Source of the DNA: Streptomyces diastatochromogenes
GTDB lineage: Bacteria; Actinomycetota; Actinomycetes; Streptomycetales; Streptomycetaceae
Direction: 5' to 3'
Length of the DNA: 64,000 bases
Assembly: GCF_002242805.1 (NCBI RefSeq)
Contig: NZ_MCGQ01000012.1
Coordinates: 248,001 to 312,000 of the forward strand
The notes below the pieces were generated by a model. It did no database searches, was not told the DNA's origin, and saw only the letters and a program-made list of their open reading frames with translations. The translations under genes were made by a program, and so were the position numbers. Within the stretch, counting starts at the first letter, position 1. Every line of letters begins with the position of its first letter. Below are positions 16,654-25,214 of this stretch, piece after piece.

Positions 16654-17886
16654 ATGCGACAGCATCTCGCGTGGACCCTGGCAGCGGCCGCCGCCCTGGC
16701 GGCCGCGCCCACCGCATCGACGGCGGCCCCTCACAACTGCCCTCGGCTGACCGGTACCTGGTACGGCGACAACCGTGCCCGCCTCCAGCAGGTCATCGAC
16801 AGTCATGGCACCTGCTCCGGTCACCGGGGCGCGGTGGCCACGTTCGACTGGGACAACACGGTCACCAAGAACGACGTCACCGATGCCACCCTCTCCTGGG
16901 CCCTGCGCCACGACCGGCTCCTGCGCCCCGTCCGCTGGAAGGACACCAGCGCCTGGCTGACCGACGCCGCCGACCACGCCCTCACGGCAGCCTGCGGCAC
17001 CGGAGCGGGCGCACCCCTGCGCACCTCGACCCGCCCCCGCTGCACCGACGAGATCGTGCGGATCCGCGAGACCGGCACCACGACGAGCGGCGCCCCCGCC
17101 TTCGCCGGCCGCTGGAACCACCGCCGCACGGTCCCGCAGTACGCCTGGATCCCCCAGCTCTTCGCCGGCCGCACCCCCGCCGAACTGGCCTCCTACGCCG
17201 GCTCCGCCCGCCGCGAGGCCCTGGCCGCCCCCGTCGGCGCGACCCGCACCCTGGGCACCCGCACGGTCCCCGCCTACGTCCGCTACTACGACCAGCAGCG
17301 CGACCTGATCCGCACCCTGATGCGAGCCGGATTCGAGGTGTACGTCGTCTCGGCCGGCGCGGAACCCGTCACCGAGGTCTGGTCCCGGGCGGTCGGCGTC
17401 GACGCGGCCCACACCATCGCCATCCGCCCGGTCCTGGACCGCCGGGGCCGGATCACCGTGCGGAACGAGGGCTGCGGCGGCGTCCCGGCGACCCGGGGCG
17501 CGGTGATCCCGTACATCGACGGCAAGCGCTGCTGGATCAACCAGGAGATCTACGGCGTCCAGGGCGCCGCCGCCTGGCAGCGGCAGCCCTGGAAACGGCG
17601 GCCCGCGCTCGCGGCCGGTGACGCCGACACCGACGTCACCTTCGTCGGGGACGCCACCGGCGCCCACCTCGTGATCAACCGCAACAAGCCGGAGCTGATG
17701 TGCCGGGCCTACGACGACGCCGACGGCCACTGGCTGGTGAACCCCATGTTCATCGCCCCGCTGCCGCGCAGGCCGGAGCCGTACCCGTGCGCGACCACCG
17801 CCCGCACCCATCCCGACGGCATGCTCGGACCGCTCCGGCGCGCCGACGGCACGGTGGTGCCGGACCGAGCCGACACCGTCTACTGA
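16654..17886 (+). CDS. secreted HAD-family phosphatase
   Basis: A 410-residue protein. The first 24 residues are a Sec signal peptide ([18 protein letters not shown]) with an Ala-x-Ala-like cleavage region. The mature protein has 'TFDWDNTVTKNDV' (HAD motif I), a Ser/Gly motif II in 'VYVVSAGAEPVTE', and 'VTFVGDATGAHLVINR' (motif IV). This resembles phosphoserine-phosphatase-like HAD proteins, but an exported HAD enzyme is less common. Four Cys residues could form disulfides. It stands 25 bases after the SDR and may be read through from that operon. Substrate unknown. Confidence 0.78.
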   Translation: MRQHLAWTLAAAAALAAAPTASTAAPHNCPRLTGTWYGDNRARLQQVIDSHGTCSGHRGAVATFDWDNTVTKNDVTDATLSWALRHDRLLRPVRWKDTSAWLTDAADHALTAACGTGAGAPLRTSTRPRCTDEIVRIRETGTTTSGAPAFAGRWNHRRTVPQYAWIPQLFAGRTPAELASYAGSARREALAAPVGATRTLGTRTVPAYVRYYDQQRDLIRTLMRAGFEVYVVSAGAEPVTEVWSRAVGVDAAHTIAIRPVLDRRGRITVRNEGCGGVPATRGAVIPYIDGKRCWINQEIYGVQGAAAWQRQPWKRRPALAAGDADTDVTFVGDATGAHLVINRNKPELMCRAYDDADGHWLVNPMFIAPLPRRPEPYPCATTARTHPDGMLGPLRRADGTVVPDRADTVY

Positions 17887-17893
17887 ACGGCGC

Positions 17894-19096
17894 TCAGAGG
17901 AAGGTCTGCCCCTCGCCCCGGTAGGTGGGCACGGTCGCGGTCACCGCGTCCCCCTCGACCAGCTGCAGCACATCGAACCGCTCGCACAGCTCGCCCGCCT
18001 TGGCGTGCCGGAACCACACCTTGTCGCCGATGAGCAGATCGTCGGCGGGCGAGCCGAGCAGCGGGGTCTGCACCTCGCCGGGGCCCTCCTGCGGGTCGTA
18101 CCTGAGCCCCTCCGGCAGGTACGGCACCGGCAGCCGGTCGGGACCGGCCGCGCCGGAGGCCGGATAGCCACCGCCGAGCACGGTGACGACCCCCACGCCC
18201 GGCCGCCGTACGACGGGCTGCGCGAACAGGGCGGCCGGACGGCCGCTGAAGGACGTGTAGTTGTCGAAGAGCCGCGGCACATACAGCCCCGAACCCGCCG
18301 CGATCTCCGTGACCGCGTCCTCGGCGGCGGTGTGCTGCACGCTGCCCGTGCCACCGCCGTTGACGAACTCCAGGTCGGGCGCCACGGCCCGGACCGCCCG
18401 CACCACGGCACCGCGCCGCTCGGCCAGCTCCCGCCGCGCGGCGGCCTGCATCAGCCGGACGGCCCGCGAACGCAGCGGCCGCCCGGCCACGGAGTCCCCG
18501 ACCCCGGCGATGTGCCCCTCGTACGCCATGATCCCCACCAGCTTGAAGCCGGGTCGCCGGGCCACGGCCCGGGCCAGCTCGGCGAGTTGGGCGGGCGAGT
18601 ACAGCGGCGAACGCAGCGCCCCCACCCGGACCCGGCCGCCCAGCAGCTTCAGCGAGGTGTCCAACTCCAGGCAGACCCGCACCACTTCACGCCCGCCGTC
18701 GCGAGCCGCGTCGATGAGGTCGAGGTGGGCGACGTCGTCGATCATCACGGTGACGGCGCCCGCGAGCTTGGGATCGGCGGCCAGCTCCGCGAAACCGGAC
18801 CGGTCGGCGGACGGATAGGCCAACAGGATGTCGTCGAACCCGGAACGCGCGAGCCACAGCGACTCGGCGAGGGTGAACGACATGATCCCCTGGAAGCCGT
18901 CCCTGGCCAGGACGCGTTCCAGCAGGGCCCGGCAGCGAACCGACTTGCTGGCGACCCGGACCGGCTTTCCGGCGGCACGGCGGACGAGATCGTCCGCGTT
19001 GGCGTCGAAGGCGTCCAGATCCACGATCGCGAGAGGGGCGTCGAGATGGGCAGTGGCCCGGTCGTAACGGGCCCGATCAGCGGCACGCGCAGTCAT
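17894..19096 (-). CDS. PLP-dependent amino acid deaminase/aldolase (alanine racemase N-terminal fold)
   Basis: A 400-residue protein. An N-terminal TIM barrel (about residues 20-270) carries the PLP lysine in 'PVRVASKSVRC', plus 'VCLELDTSLKLLGGRVRVGA' and 'GIMAYEGHIAGVGD'. A C-terminal D-serine-dehydratase-like domain (about 280-395) ends the protein. The layout fits D-threonine aldolase/D-serine dehydratase-type enzymes. Start ATG 19096 is chosen because the barrel begins soon after; the ribosome-binding site is weak. The gene is isolated and convergent with the secreted HAD gene (7-base gap). The natural substrate is open. Confidence 0.8.
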   Translation of the reverse strand: MTARAADRARYDRATAHLDAPLAIVDLDAFDANADDLVRRAAGKPVRVASKSVRCRALLERVLARDGFQGIMSFTLAESLWLARSGFDDILLAYPSADRSGFAELAADPKLAGAVTVMIDDVAHLDLIDAARDGGREVVRVCLELDTSLKLLGGRVRVGALRSPLYSPAQLAELARAVARRPGFKLVGIMAYEGHIAGVGDSVAGRPLRSRAVRLMQAAARRELAERRGAVVRAVRAVAPDLEFVNGGGTGSVQHTAAEDAVTEIAAGSGLYVPRLFDNYTSFSGRPAALFAQPVVRRPGVGVVTVLGGGYPASGAAGPDRLPVPYLPEGLRYDPQEGPGEVQTPLLGSPADDLLIGDKVWFRHAKAGELCERFDVLQLVEGDAVTATVPTYRGEGQTFL

Positions 19097-19331
19097 GACG
19101 GAAGCCTGCCAGACAGGATTACCGCAGGGTAGGGGGACGTTCCGGGCAGATGCCCCGGGCTCGTGGACTGGTTCTCCCTCTCTCCCGGACAACCCGTAGA
19201 GTGACGCGCACGTACGGCGGAACACGCCCGGCCGCTTCACCTGAACCGGGATGCCTGTCCAGCCGTACGGGTATGCGTGCCCGGACGAGGTCTCCGCACC
19301 GGGCGCGGCCGAGGAGCACGACGGCCCGCGT

Positions 19332-19362
19332 ACGAGGAAACGGCCCGGGCACGAGGAAACGG
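19332..19362 (+). repeat. 12-bp direct repeat in the leader of the repeat-protein gene
   Basis: ACGAGGAAACGG occurs at 19332-19343 and 19351-19362 (19-base period). The second copy leads straight into the GGGGGG ribosome-binding stretch before ATG 19370, so the translation-initiation region has been partly duplicated. The rest of the 273 bases between 19097 and 19369 shows no gene. Confidence 0.6.
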
Positions 19363-19369
19363 GGGGTGC

Positions 19370-21472
19370 ATGAGCACGGAAGCGCGCCGCGCCCCCGTAC
19401 CGCCACGCCCGACGAATCCGCCTCCCGGCCCCACCACCGAACCGCCGTCACCGGCGACGCCCGGACCGTCGGCGGCCACGGGCGCCCGCGAGCCGGCCGG
19501 GTACCGGACGTTTTCCGCAGGGTCGGCGGCGATCCCGGCCACTCCCGGCTCCGAGGACCTCGACGACGAACCCTCCGTGTTCGCACCCCGCGCCACGCGG
19601 GCGCCGGGGCAGCCGTCCGCCGCGGGACGGCCCTTCCCCGTACCCCAGGCCCCGGACCCGGTGAGCCCGCCGCCGCCCCCTGCCTCGGCCCGCTTCCCCG
19701 ACACCCCGCCGAGCGCGGGCCGCCTCCCCGACACGGCACCGAGCACGGGCCGCAGGGCACGCGCCGAGCGGGCCGGCACGAAGGTGCCGCCGAGCCCGGG
19801 AGCACCTGCGGAGTCCCTGACCGAGACGACGACCCGGCTCCGCCCGATCCGACCGGCGACCGAGCCGCAGCGTCCTGGCCCGGCGGCTATGCCGACCGTG
19901 GGCCGTGCGGGGGAGTCTGCTCCGGGCCGTTCCGCGTCGGCGTCGGCTGCTGGTCGTCCGGGGGAGTCCGTTCCGGGCCGTTCGGATTCTGCAGCCATGC
20001 CGGTCGCTGGTCGTCCGGGTGAGTCGGTTCCGGGCCGTCCTGGTTCCGCGTCCATGCCGGTCGCTGGTCGTCCGGGTGAGTCGGTTCCGGGCCGTCCCGG
20101 TTCCGCGTCCACGTCGGCCGCTGGTCGTCCGGGTGAGTCCGTTCCGGGCCGTGCGGGTTCTGCAGCCATGCCGTCCGTCGGCCGCCCGGGGCCGTCCGCT
20201 CCCGGCCGTTCGGATTCCGCGCCGACGCCGTACGCGGGTACACCGCCCCGCCCCGCGGCGCCCGCGGAGTCCCTCTCGGAGACGACGGCCCCGCTGCGGC
20301 CGATTCGGTCGGCGGGCGAGCCGCAGCGCCCTGGCCCGGCAGCCACGCCGGCTGCCGGCCGTCCGGGGGAGTCGGTTCCGGGCCGTGCGGGTTCTGCGGC
20401 CACGCCGGCCGTCGGCCGTCCGGGGGAGTCCGCTCCCGGCCGTCAGGAGGCCGCGGCCACGCCTGCCCCCGGCCGCCCGGCCTCCGTGCAGGACCCTGCC
20501 GCCACCCGCCCGGCCTCCCCGCTGCCGCCCCCCAGGCCCCCCGCGCGAGACCTCCGGGGCGCCTGGAGTCCGAGCGACCCCGCGCACCCCGTGAGCCCTC
20601 CGCCGGCTTCGCCGGATCCCGCGTTCTCCTGGAGCGCGGGGGCGGCCGCTCGGCCCGTCGTGTCGTTCGGGGAGCCCGAGGGGTACGACGAGCGGACACG
20701 GGCGCGGCCGCTGGGGGTGCGGGTAGGTCCGCGGACCGCCGCTGCCGCCGCCTGCCTGGTCCTCGGGCTGGGCCTCATCGGCGGTGCCGTGACCGGGAGT
20801 TGGCTCACCGGGGACGGCGGGGACGGCACGGCCGGGAGCGGGTTCACCGCGGCCGCGACCCTGTGGCACAGCGTGCCCGTCGACCAGCTCTTCCCGCCCA
20901 CCCTCCAGGGCACCGGTGCCGGACCCGGCGGTGCCGACCGGACCTGGACGCGGATCGCCGTCGCCCCGGACACCAACTGCGCCGACGCCTTCGACCCACT
21001 GCTGCACAAGGTCCTCGCCCCCGTCGGCTGCCAGCGGCTCCTGCGCGCCACCTACACCGACGCCACCCAGACCTACGTCACCACCGTCGGCCTGCTGTTC
21101 ACCAAGGCCGACTCCGCCGCCATGTCCGCGCTCGCCGCACGCTTCCGCGACGAACACCTGGACCGCCGGGGCGACCTGATGCCCCGGCCGTACGCCGCCA
21201 AGGGCACCGCCGCGGCCGGCTTCGGCGCCAAGCAGCGCGCCACCTGGACCCTCTCCGTCCTCACCGACGCCCCCGTCGTCGCCTACTCGGTCTCCGGCTG
21301 GGCCGACGGCCGCACCGTCGACGCGCCCCTGCCCGCCGCGGACGCCCTCCGCTCCGGTGCCACCTCGGCACCCGCCCAGGCCGGCCTCGGCAACGAGGCC
21401 CAGGGCCTCGCCGACCGTGTCGAACGGCGACTGCGTCAGACCGTCAGCTCGGCCACGGAGAAGCCCTCGTGA
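19370..21472 (+). CDS. Pro/Gly-rich repeat protein with one membrane helix and an extracellular domain
   Basis: A 700-residue protein from ATG 19370. Residues 1-440 are low complexity (Pro, Ala, Gly, Ser, Arg). Inside are about eight copies of a 19-residue unit 'GRPGESVPGRPGSASMPVA', and a 35-residue segment starting 'APAESLTETT' occurs twice. One membrane helix lies at about 455-480 ('AAACLVLGLGLIGGAVTGSWL'). The remaining 220 residues are extracellular, with two Cys that could pair. It overlaps a mycosin-like protease gene by 4 bases, suggesting substrate, anchor or partner of that protease. No enzymatic motif was recognised. The repeats use GGT/CGT codons more than the flanks. Confidence 0.7.
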   Translation: MSTEARRAPVPPRPTNPPPGPTTEPPSPATPGPSAATGAREPAGYRTFSAGSAAIPATPGSEDLDDEPSVFAPRATRAPGQPSAAGRPFPVPQAPDPVSPPPPPASARFPDTPPSAGRLPDTAPSTGRRARAERAGTKVPPSPGAPAESLTETTTRLRPIRPATEPQRPGPAAMPTVGRAGESAPGRSASASAAGRPGESVPGRSDSAAMPVAGRPGESVPGRPGSASMPVAGRPGESVPGRPGSASTSAAGRPGESVPGRAGSAAMPSVGRPGPSAPGRSDSAPTPYAGTPPRPAAPAESLSETTAPLRPIRSAGEPQRPGPAATPAAGRPGESVPGRAGSAATPAVGRPGESAPGRQEAAATPAPGRPASVQDPAATRPASPLPPPRPPARDLRGAWSPSDPAHPVSPPPASPDPAFSWSAGAAARPVVSFGEPEGYDERTRARPLGVRVGPRTAAAAACLVLGLGLIGGAVTGSWLTGDGGDGTAGSGFTAAATLWHSVPVDQLFPPTLQGTGAGPGGADRTWTRIAVAPDTNCADAFDPLLHKVLAPVGCQRLLRATYTDATQTYVTTVGLLFTKADSAAMSALAARFRDEHLDRRGDLMPRPYAAKGTAAAGFGAKQRATWTLSVLTDAPVVAYSVSGWADGRTVDAPLPAADALRSGATSAPAQAGLGNEAQGLADRVERRLRQTVSSATEKPS
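19895..20440 (+). repeat. array of 57-bp coding repeats
   Basis: At least eight degenerate copies of a 57-base unit encode the 19-residue Pro/Gly/Ser repeat. The best pair (20008-20064 and 20065-20121) differs by a few bases. The array is split by a non-repeat insert at about 20190-20330 that duplicates a segment from 19800-19880. Copy number can probably change by slippage or recombination. Confidence 0.75.
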
Positions 21473-22629
21473 AGCGAATGACCGGCTCGGCGGTGAGCCT
21501 CCTGCTCGCCGGCTCCCTCGTCCTGCTGCCGTCCGCCACCGCCCACGCCGACAGCATCCGCGGCCAGCAGTGGGGCCTGTCCGCCCTCCACCTCGAGGAG
21601 GCCTGGCGCACCACCAAGGGCCAGGGCGTCACCGTCGCCGTCCTGGACACCGGAGTCGAGGCCGACCACCCGGACCTGGCCGGCAACGTCCTGCCCACCA
21701 AGGACATGATCGGCTTCGGCGCCAAGCCCGGCGACCGCGCCTGGGCCCGGCACGGCACCGCCATGGCCGGCATCATCGCCGGGCACGGCCACGGCCCCGG
21801 CGACACCGAGGGCGTCATGGGCGTCGCGCCCGAGGCGAAGATCCTGCCCGTGCGGGTCATCCTGGAGGACGGCGACTCCGCCCGCGCCAAGGCCCGCACC
21901 ACCCGAGGCAACGCCCTGGCCGACGGCATCCGCTGGGCCGCCGACCACGGCGCCGACGTCATCAACCTCTCCCTCGGCGACGACTCCAACTCCGCGCACC
22001 CGGAGCCGAGCGAGGACGAGGCCGTGCAGTACGCCCTGAAGAAGGGCGTGGTCGTCGTGGCCTCCGCGGGCAACGGCGGCGACAAGGGCGACCACGTCTC
22101 CTACCCGGCCGCCTACCCGGGCGTCATCGCCGCCACCGCCGTGGACAAGTACGGCACCCGCGCCTCCTTCTCCACCCGCCGCTGGTACGCCGCGGTCAGC
22201 GCACCCGGCGTGAACGTCGTGATCGCCGACCCCGACCACAAGTACTACGAAGGCTGGGGCACCTCGGCCGCCTCCGCCTTCGTCTCGGGCGCCGCGGCCC
22301 TGATCAAGGCGGCCCACCCCACCCTGACCCCGGCCCAGATCAAGAAGCTGTTGGAGGACACGGCCAGGGACGCCCCGGTGGGTGGCCGCGACGACTCCCG
22401 AGGCTTCGGCATGATCGACCCGGCAGCGGCCCTCAAGGCGGCGGCCAAACTGAAGCCACGGGGTCTGCGCCCGGCGTCGTACGACGAGAAGTACTTCGGC
22501 CCCGGCCCGGACGCCCCCAAGTCCACCGGTTCCACCTCCGACTGGGCGGGCCCCCTGGCAGGGAGCATGGGGGGAGTGCTCCTGGTGGCGGGGCTGGTCC
22601 TTTGGAGAAACCGAAGGACAACCACCTAA
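21469..22629 (+). CDS. mycosin-type S8 subtilisin-like serine protease
   Basis: A 386-residue exported protease: signal peptide at about residues 1-26, catalytic Asp in 'VAVLDTGVEADHPDLAG', His in 'ARHGTAMAGIIAG', Ser in 'GTSAASAFVSGAAAL', and a C-terminal membrane helix ('GSMGGVLLVAGLVLW') before a short basic tail. This architecture is that of mycosins, the membrane-anchored proteases of type VII secretion. No EccB/C/D/E or WXG100 gene is near, so this is an unlinked copy. GTG 21469 overlaps the upstream stop by 4 bases. It ends in shared bases with the convergent gene at 22626. Confidence 0.88.
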   Translation: MKRMTGSAVSLLLAGSLVLLPSATAHADSIRGQQWGLSALHLEEAWRTTKGQGVTVAVLDTGVEADHPDLAGNVLPTKDMIGFGAKPGDRAWARHGTAMAGIIAGHGHGPGDTEGVMGVAPEAKILPVRVILEDGDSARAKARTTRGNALADGIRWAADHGADVINLSLGDDSNSAHPEPSEDEAVQYALKKGVVVVASAGNGGDKGDHVSYPAAYPGVIAATAVDKYGTRASFSTRRWYAAVSAPGVNVVIADPDHKYYEGWGTSAASAFVSGAAALIKAAHPTLTPAQIKKLLEDTARDAPVGGRDDSRGFGMIDPAAALKAAAKLKPRGLRPASYDEKYFGPGPDAPKSTGSTSDWAGPLAGSMGGVLLVAGLVLWRNRRTTT

Positions 22630-23576
22630 AGGGGCGCGGCGAACGAGGACACCGCCGCCTTCGCGGCGTCCTCCACCAGCGAAATCCCCTTCGCCTCACT
22701 GGCGGTCCCCTTGGACAGCACAGCCACCAGGTAGTCGGTCCCGTCCACCGTCACCCGCCCGATGCTGTTCACGTCCCACAGCCCGGTCGTACTACGCGCC
22801 AGCCACCCGTTCTTCAGAGCCCACGAAGACCCCACGGCCGCCGCCGAGACCCCCCACTGCTGATCGGCCTCCACCCCCTTCATCAGCCCCTGGACGTACG
22901 TCCGAGAAGCCGCGCTCAGCAGCGACTCCTCCCCGAACACCTGCTGAAGCAAAGCGAGTTGATCCGCCGCCGTGGTCTGCGTGAGCCCCCACAGCTCACC
23001 CGAACCACCAGAGGTCCCCGCAAGCCCGAACCGCTCGTTCGCCGTGTCCAGCCCCTCCGCCCGCCCGATCGTGTGCCACAGGGCCGTCGCAGAGGCGTTG
23101 TCGCTGTTCTCGATCATCTTCGTGGCGTACGCCTTCTCCGCCACCGTCAACTGCCGCCCGGCGTCCTGCGCCTGCAGCAGCAGCGTGGCCAGGATGTCGA
23201 CCTTGACGATGCTCGCGGTGTCGAAGGCGGCCCCGCCGTACGCCGCGCTCTCGCCGGAGTCCACTTCGAGCACCGCAGCCGACACCTTCGCGCCGGACGG
23301 CACGCTCACCGAGGCCATCGCCTGGGACAGCAGCGCCTTGCGGTCCACCGCCGCCGGCTCCACCGACGCCTCCGTGGTCGAGGGGGAGACCGACGCCGGT
23401 GCCGGAGCCGACGCCGACGCCACGGCCCGCGCACCGGAGTGCGCCCGCGCCTTCACATAGACCGTCCCGCCCGCGGTGACCCCGCTGACGGCGATCGCGG
23501 CGAGCGCGGTGAAGAGAAGCGGGCGGCGGCGGGAGCGACGGGAACGGCGGCGACGGCTGGCTCTGGAGGACTCCAT
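22626..23576 (-). CDS. exported serine hydrolase of the class A beta-lactamase fold
   Basis: A 316-residue protein. A very basic N-terminus and one membrane segment (about residues 20-40, 'LLFTALAAIAVSGVTAGG') act as signal or anchor, then a Ser/Pro/Ala linker. The hydrolase domain (about 80-315) has the three beta-lactamase motifs: SIVK (Ser nucleophile and Lys), SDN in 'IENSDNASA', and a KNG variant of the KTG box. The Glu-containing omega loop is not clear, so penicillin hydrolysis is uncertain; a carboxypeptidase-like role is possible. It ends against the mycosin gene with a 4-base overlap. Confidence 0.78.
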   Translation of the reverse strand: MESSRASRRRRSRRSRRRPLLFTALAAIAVSGVTAGGTVYVKARAHSGARAVASASAPAPASVSPSTTEASVEPAAVDRKALLSQAMASVSVPSGAKVSAAVLEVDSGESAAYGGAAFDTASIVKVDILATLLLQAQDAGRQLTVAEKAYATKMIENSDNASATALWHTIGRAEGLDTANERFGLAGTSGGSGELWGLTQTTAADQLALLQQVFGEESLLSAASRTYVQGLMKGVEADQQWGVSAAAVGSSWALKNGWLARSTTGLWDVNSIGRVTVDGTDYLVAVLSKGTASEAKGISLVEDAAKAAVSSFAAPL

Positions 23577-23606
23577 GCCCGCGATGCTCGGGGCGGGGAC
23601 TGTGCG

Positions 23607-23627
23607 GTCCGTTAGACGGACGTTAGA
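23607..23627 (-). promoter_or_regulatory. 11-bp-phased direct repeats and palindrome before the beta-lactamase-fold gene
   Basis: CGTTAGA occurs at 23610-23616 and 23621-23627, exactly 11 bases apart. GTCCGT-TAG-ACGGAC (23607-23621) is a perfect inverted repeat over the same bases. An 11-base phase is typical for response-regulator dimers. It lies 31 bases upstream of the gene starting at 23576. Which regulator binds is unknown. Confidence 0.5.
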
Positions 23628-23726
23628 TCTGCGTCAGGGAATGCTGAGATTCCTGTGAGTCGGGTGACGGCCCGGTTTCCGGCCCCGCACAAGCCCAGCA
23701 GCTTCCCCCCTATAGGGTCGGTGACC

Positions 23727-24458
23727 GTGGCGAACAAGAACATTCCCGACCCCGGCTTCTCCGACGACGACGGCTCCGCCGACCCCCGGCTGAGCGCCGC
23801 GCTCGCCGCCTGGGCCGAGGACCGCGGCGCTCTGGCGCCTGTCCTGGAGGCGCTGAAGGGGGCCCGCCTGCTCGTCCCGGTCGTCGCCCTGCTCGGCGAG
23901 GTCGAGGAGGACGAGAACGGGCTGCGCCGCGAGAAGACCAGCGACATGGCCGTACCGACCCTGAAGGCCGGCGGCCGCACCGCCCTGCCCGCCTTCACCT
24001 CCACCGACTCCCTGGCCCGCTGGGACCCGGCGGCCCGCCCCGTCGCCGTACCCCTGCACCAGGCGCTGCAGGCCGCCGCGCACGAGAAGGCGGACACGGT
24101 CGTCCTGGACCTGGCAGGCCCGGTGCCCTTCGAGCTGACCGGCCCCGCGCTGCTCGCCCTCGCCGAGGGACGTACCAGCGGCGACCCGCTCGCCGACCCG
24201 GCCGTCGTCGAGGCCGTCCGTGCCGCCGTGGCCGCCGAGCCCGCCGTCCTGCGCGCGCACCTCGGGCCCGGACAGGCCGACGGCACCCTCGCCCTCGTCC
24301 TCGACCCGGCCGTCCCGCCCGCCGAGGCCGCCCGCGCGGTCGCCGAGCGGCTGGCCGCCGACGAGACACTGCGGGCCCGCCTGGTGCGCGGTCTCGACCT
24401 GGCACTGCTGCCGGCCGGGACCACGCCTCCGGGCGAGCCCTTGTTCGTACGGGAGTAG
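23727..24458 (+). CDS. SseB-family protein
   Basis: A 243-residue cytosolic protein from GTG 23727 ('VANKNIPDPGFSDDDG'). It has the SseB N-terminal domain (about residues 20-130), including 'LVPVVALLGEVEED' and 'LPAFTSTDSLARW', and a second SseB-like domain (about 140-240). The family is common in actinobacteria but has no settled function; the name comes from a Salmonella enhanced-serine-sensitivity protein. The frame is open to 23655, but homology starts here. It is followed after 15 bases by a convergent DUF1844 gene. Confidence 0.82.
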   Translation: MANKNIPDPGFSDDDGSADPRLSAALAAWAEDRGALAPVLEALKGARLLVPVVALLGEVEEDENGLRREKTSDMAVPTLKAGGRTALPAFTSTDSLARWDPAARPVAVPLHQALQAAAHEKADTVVLDLAGPVPFELTGPALLALAEGRTSGDPLADPAVVEAVRAAVAAEPAVLRAHLGPGQADGTLALVLDPAVPPAEAARAVAERLAADETLRARLVRGLDLALLPAGTTPPGEPLFVRE

Positions 24459-24473
24459 AAAAGCCCCTCGTGG

Positions 24474-24830
24474 CTAGCCGTAGACGGGGCCCGTGTACTT
24501 CTCGCCCGGGCCCTGACCCGGCTCGTCCGGGACGATCGACGCCTCGCGGAACGCCAGCTGCAGCGACTTCAGGCCGTCGCGCAGCGGGGCCGCGTGGAAG
24601 GAGCTGATCTCGGTCGCGCTCGCGTCCAGCAGACCGGCGAGCGCGGTCACCAGCTTGCGGGCCTCGTCCAGGTCCTTGTACTTGTCGCCCTCCTCGGTCA
24701 GCCCGAGCTTCACGGCGGCGGCGCTCATCAGGTTGACGGCGACCGTCACGATCACCTCGACGGCGGGGACCTCGGCGATGTCCCGGGTCATCGCGTCGAA
24801 GTCGGTGTTCTCAGGAGGGGTCTCACTCAT
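24474..24830 (-). CDS. DUF1844 family protein
   Basis: A 118-residue all-helical protein from ATG 24830. 'AVEVIVTVAVNLMSAAAVKLGL' and 'DLDEARKLVTALAGLLDAS' are the conserved blocks of DUF1844. It is found next to infC in many actinobacteria; its function is unknown. It is divergent from the infC operon, 384 bases away. The tail from about residue 95 is acidic and probably disordered. Confidence 0.85.
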   Translation of the reverse strand: MSETPPENTDFDAMTRDIAEVPAVEVIVTVAVNLMSAAAVKLGLTEEGDKYKDLDEARKLVTALAGLLDASATEISSFHAAPLRDGLKSLQLAFREASIVPDEPGQGPGEKYTGPVYG

Positions 24831-25214
24831 GCCCCACACGATAGGCGAGGCCGGGTGGGCACCTTAATCAGCCCCACCCGTCCTCAATTAGCCCTTGTCA
24901 AGCGATCCTGCTAATCTGGTGGGCGACCGGCTGGACATGACTGTGTCCGGCCCACAAGTGGAGGCTCCGATCTCCCACCTGACTGTCCTCCGGGACGGCG
25001 GGTCACCCGGTCAGGCGGCCACCATCGTTCCGTACGGACGATGGAGCCGCCCGAACAGCGCCCCGCGGTCATCGCGGCGGTGCTCCGGTTGCTATGGGAG
25101 CCCCGCCTGTGATCGTCCGGGGCATTTTTTGTGCTTCGGTGCGGTTAGGTCCTACGAAAAGAGACGTACGCGGCTGTCCGCCAGACCGCCGTATGGTGCT
25201 ACCGAGGAGGATCC
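24831..25214 (+). ncRNA. structured leader of the infC-rpmI-rplT operon (attenuator type)
   Basis: The 384-base gap before infC holds no gene but dense RNA structure on the plus strand. A 7-bp hairpin with a bulge and GUAC loop lies at 25022-25044, a short CCGCG/CGCGG hairpin at 25063-25077, and an intrinsic terminator with a T6 run at 25100-25130, 84 bases before the start codon. Further inverted segments lie at 24945-25015 (GUCC/GGAC-rich). TAATCT (24912-24917) may be a -10. In Bacillus this operon is controlled by L20 binding to a leader terminator; a similar job here is inferred. Confidence 0.65.
25100..25130 (+). terminator. leader terminator/attenuator before infC
   Basis: Stem GCCCCG (25100-25105) and CGGGGC (25118-25123), 12-base loop, then A and six T (25124-25130). 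A T-rich intrinsic terminator is rare in this genome, and it stands inside the leader rather than after a gene, which marks it as an attenuator. Confidence 0.75.

Noticed and set aside
19895-20440. Regular repeat array suggesting CRISPR
   Set aside because: Units are contiguous, in frame and translated. There are no unique spacers or cas genes.
19448-21157. Repetitive Arg/Thr-rich frame opposite the repeat protein
   Set aside because: The repeats are mirrored by the sense repeats. The sense frame has a start, a ribosome-binding site, a membrane helix and coupling to the protease; the antisense frame has none.
24895-24917. TTGTCA ... TAATCT as the infC promoter
   Set aside because: The spacer would be only 11 bases, too short for a normal sigma-70 promoter; only the -10 is mentioned as possible.
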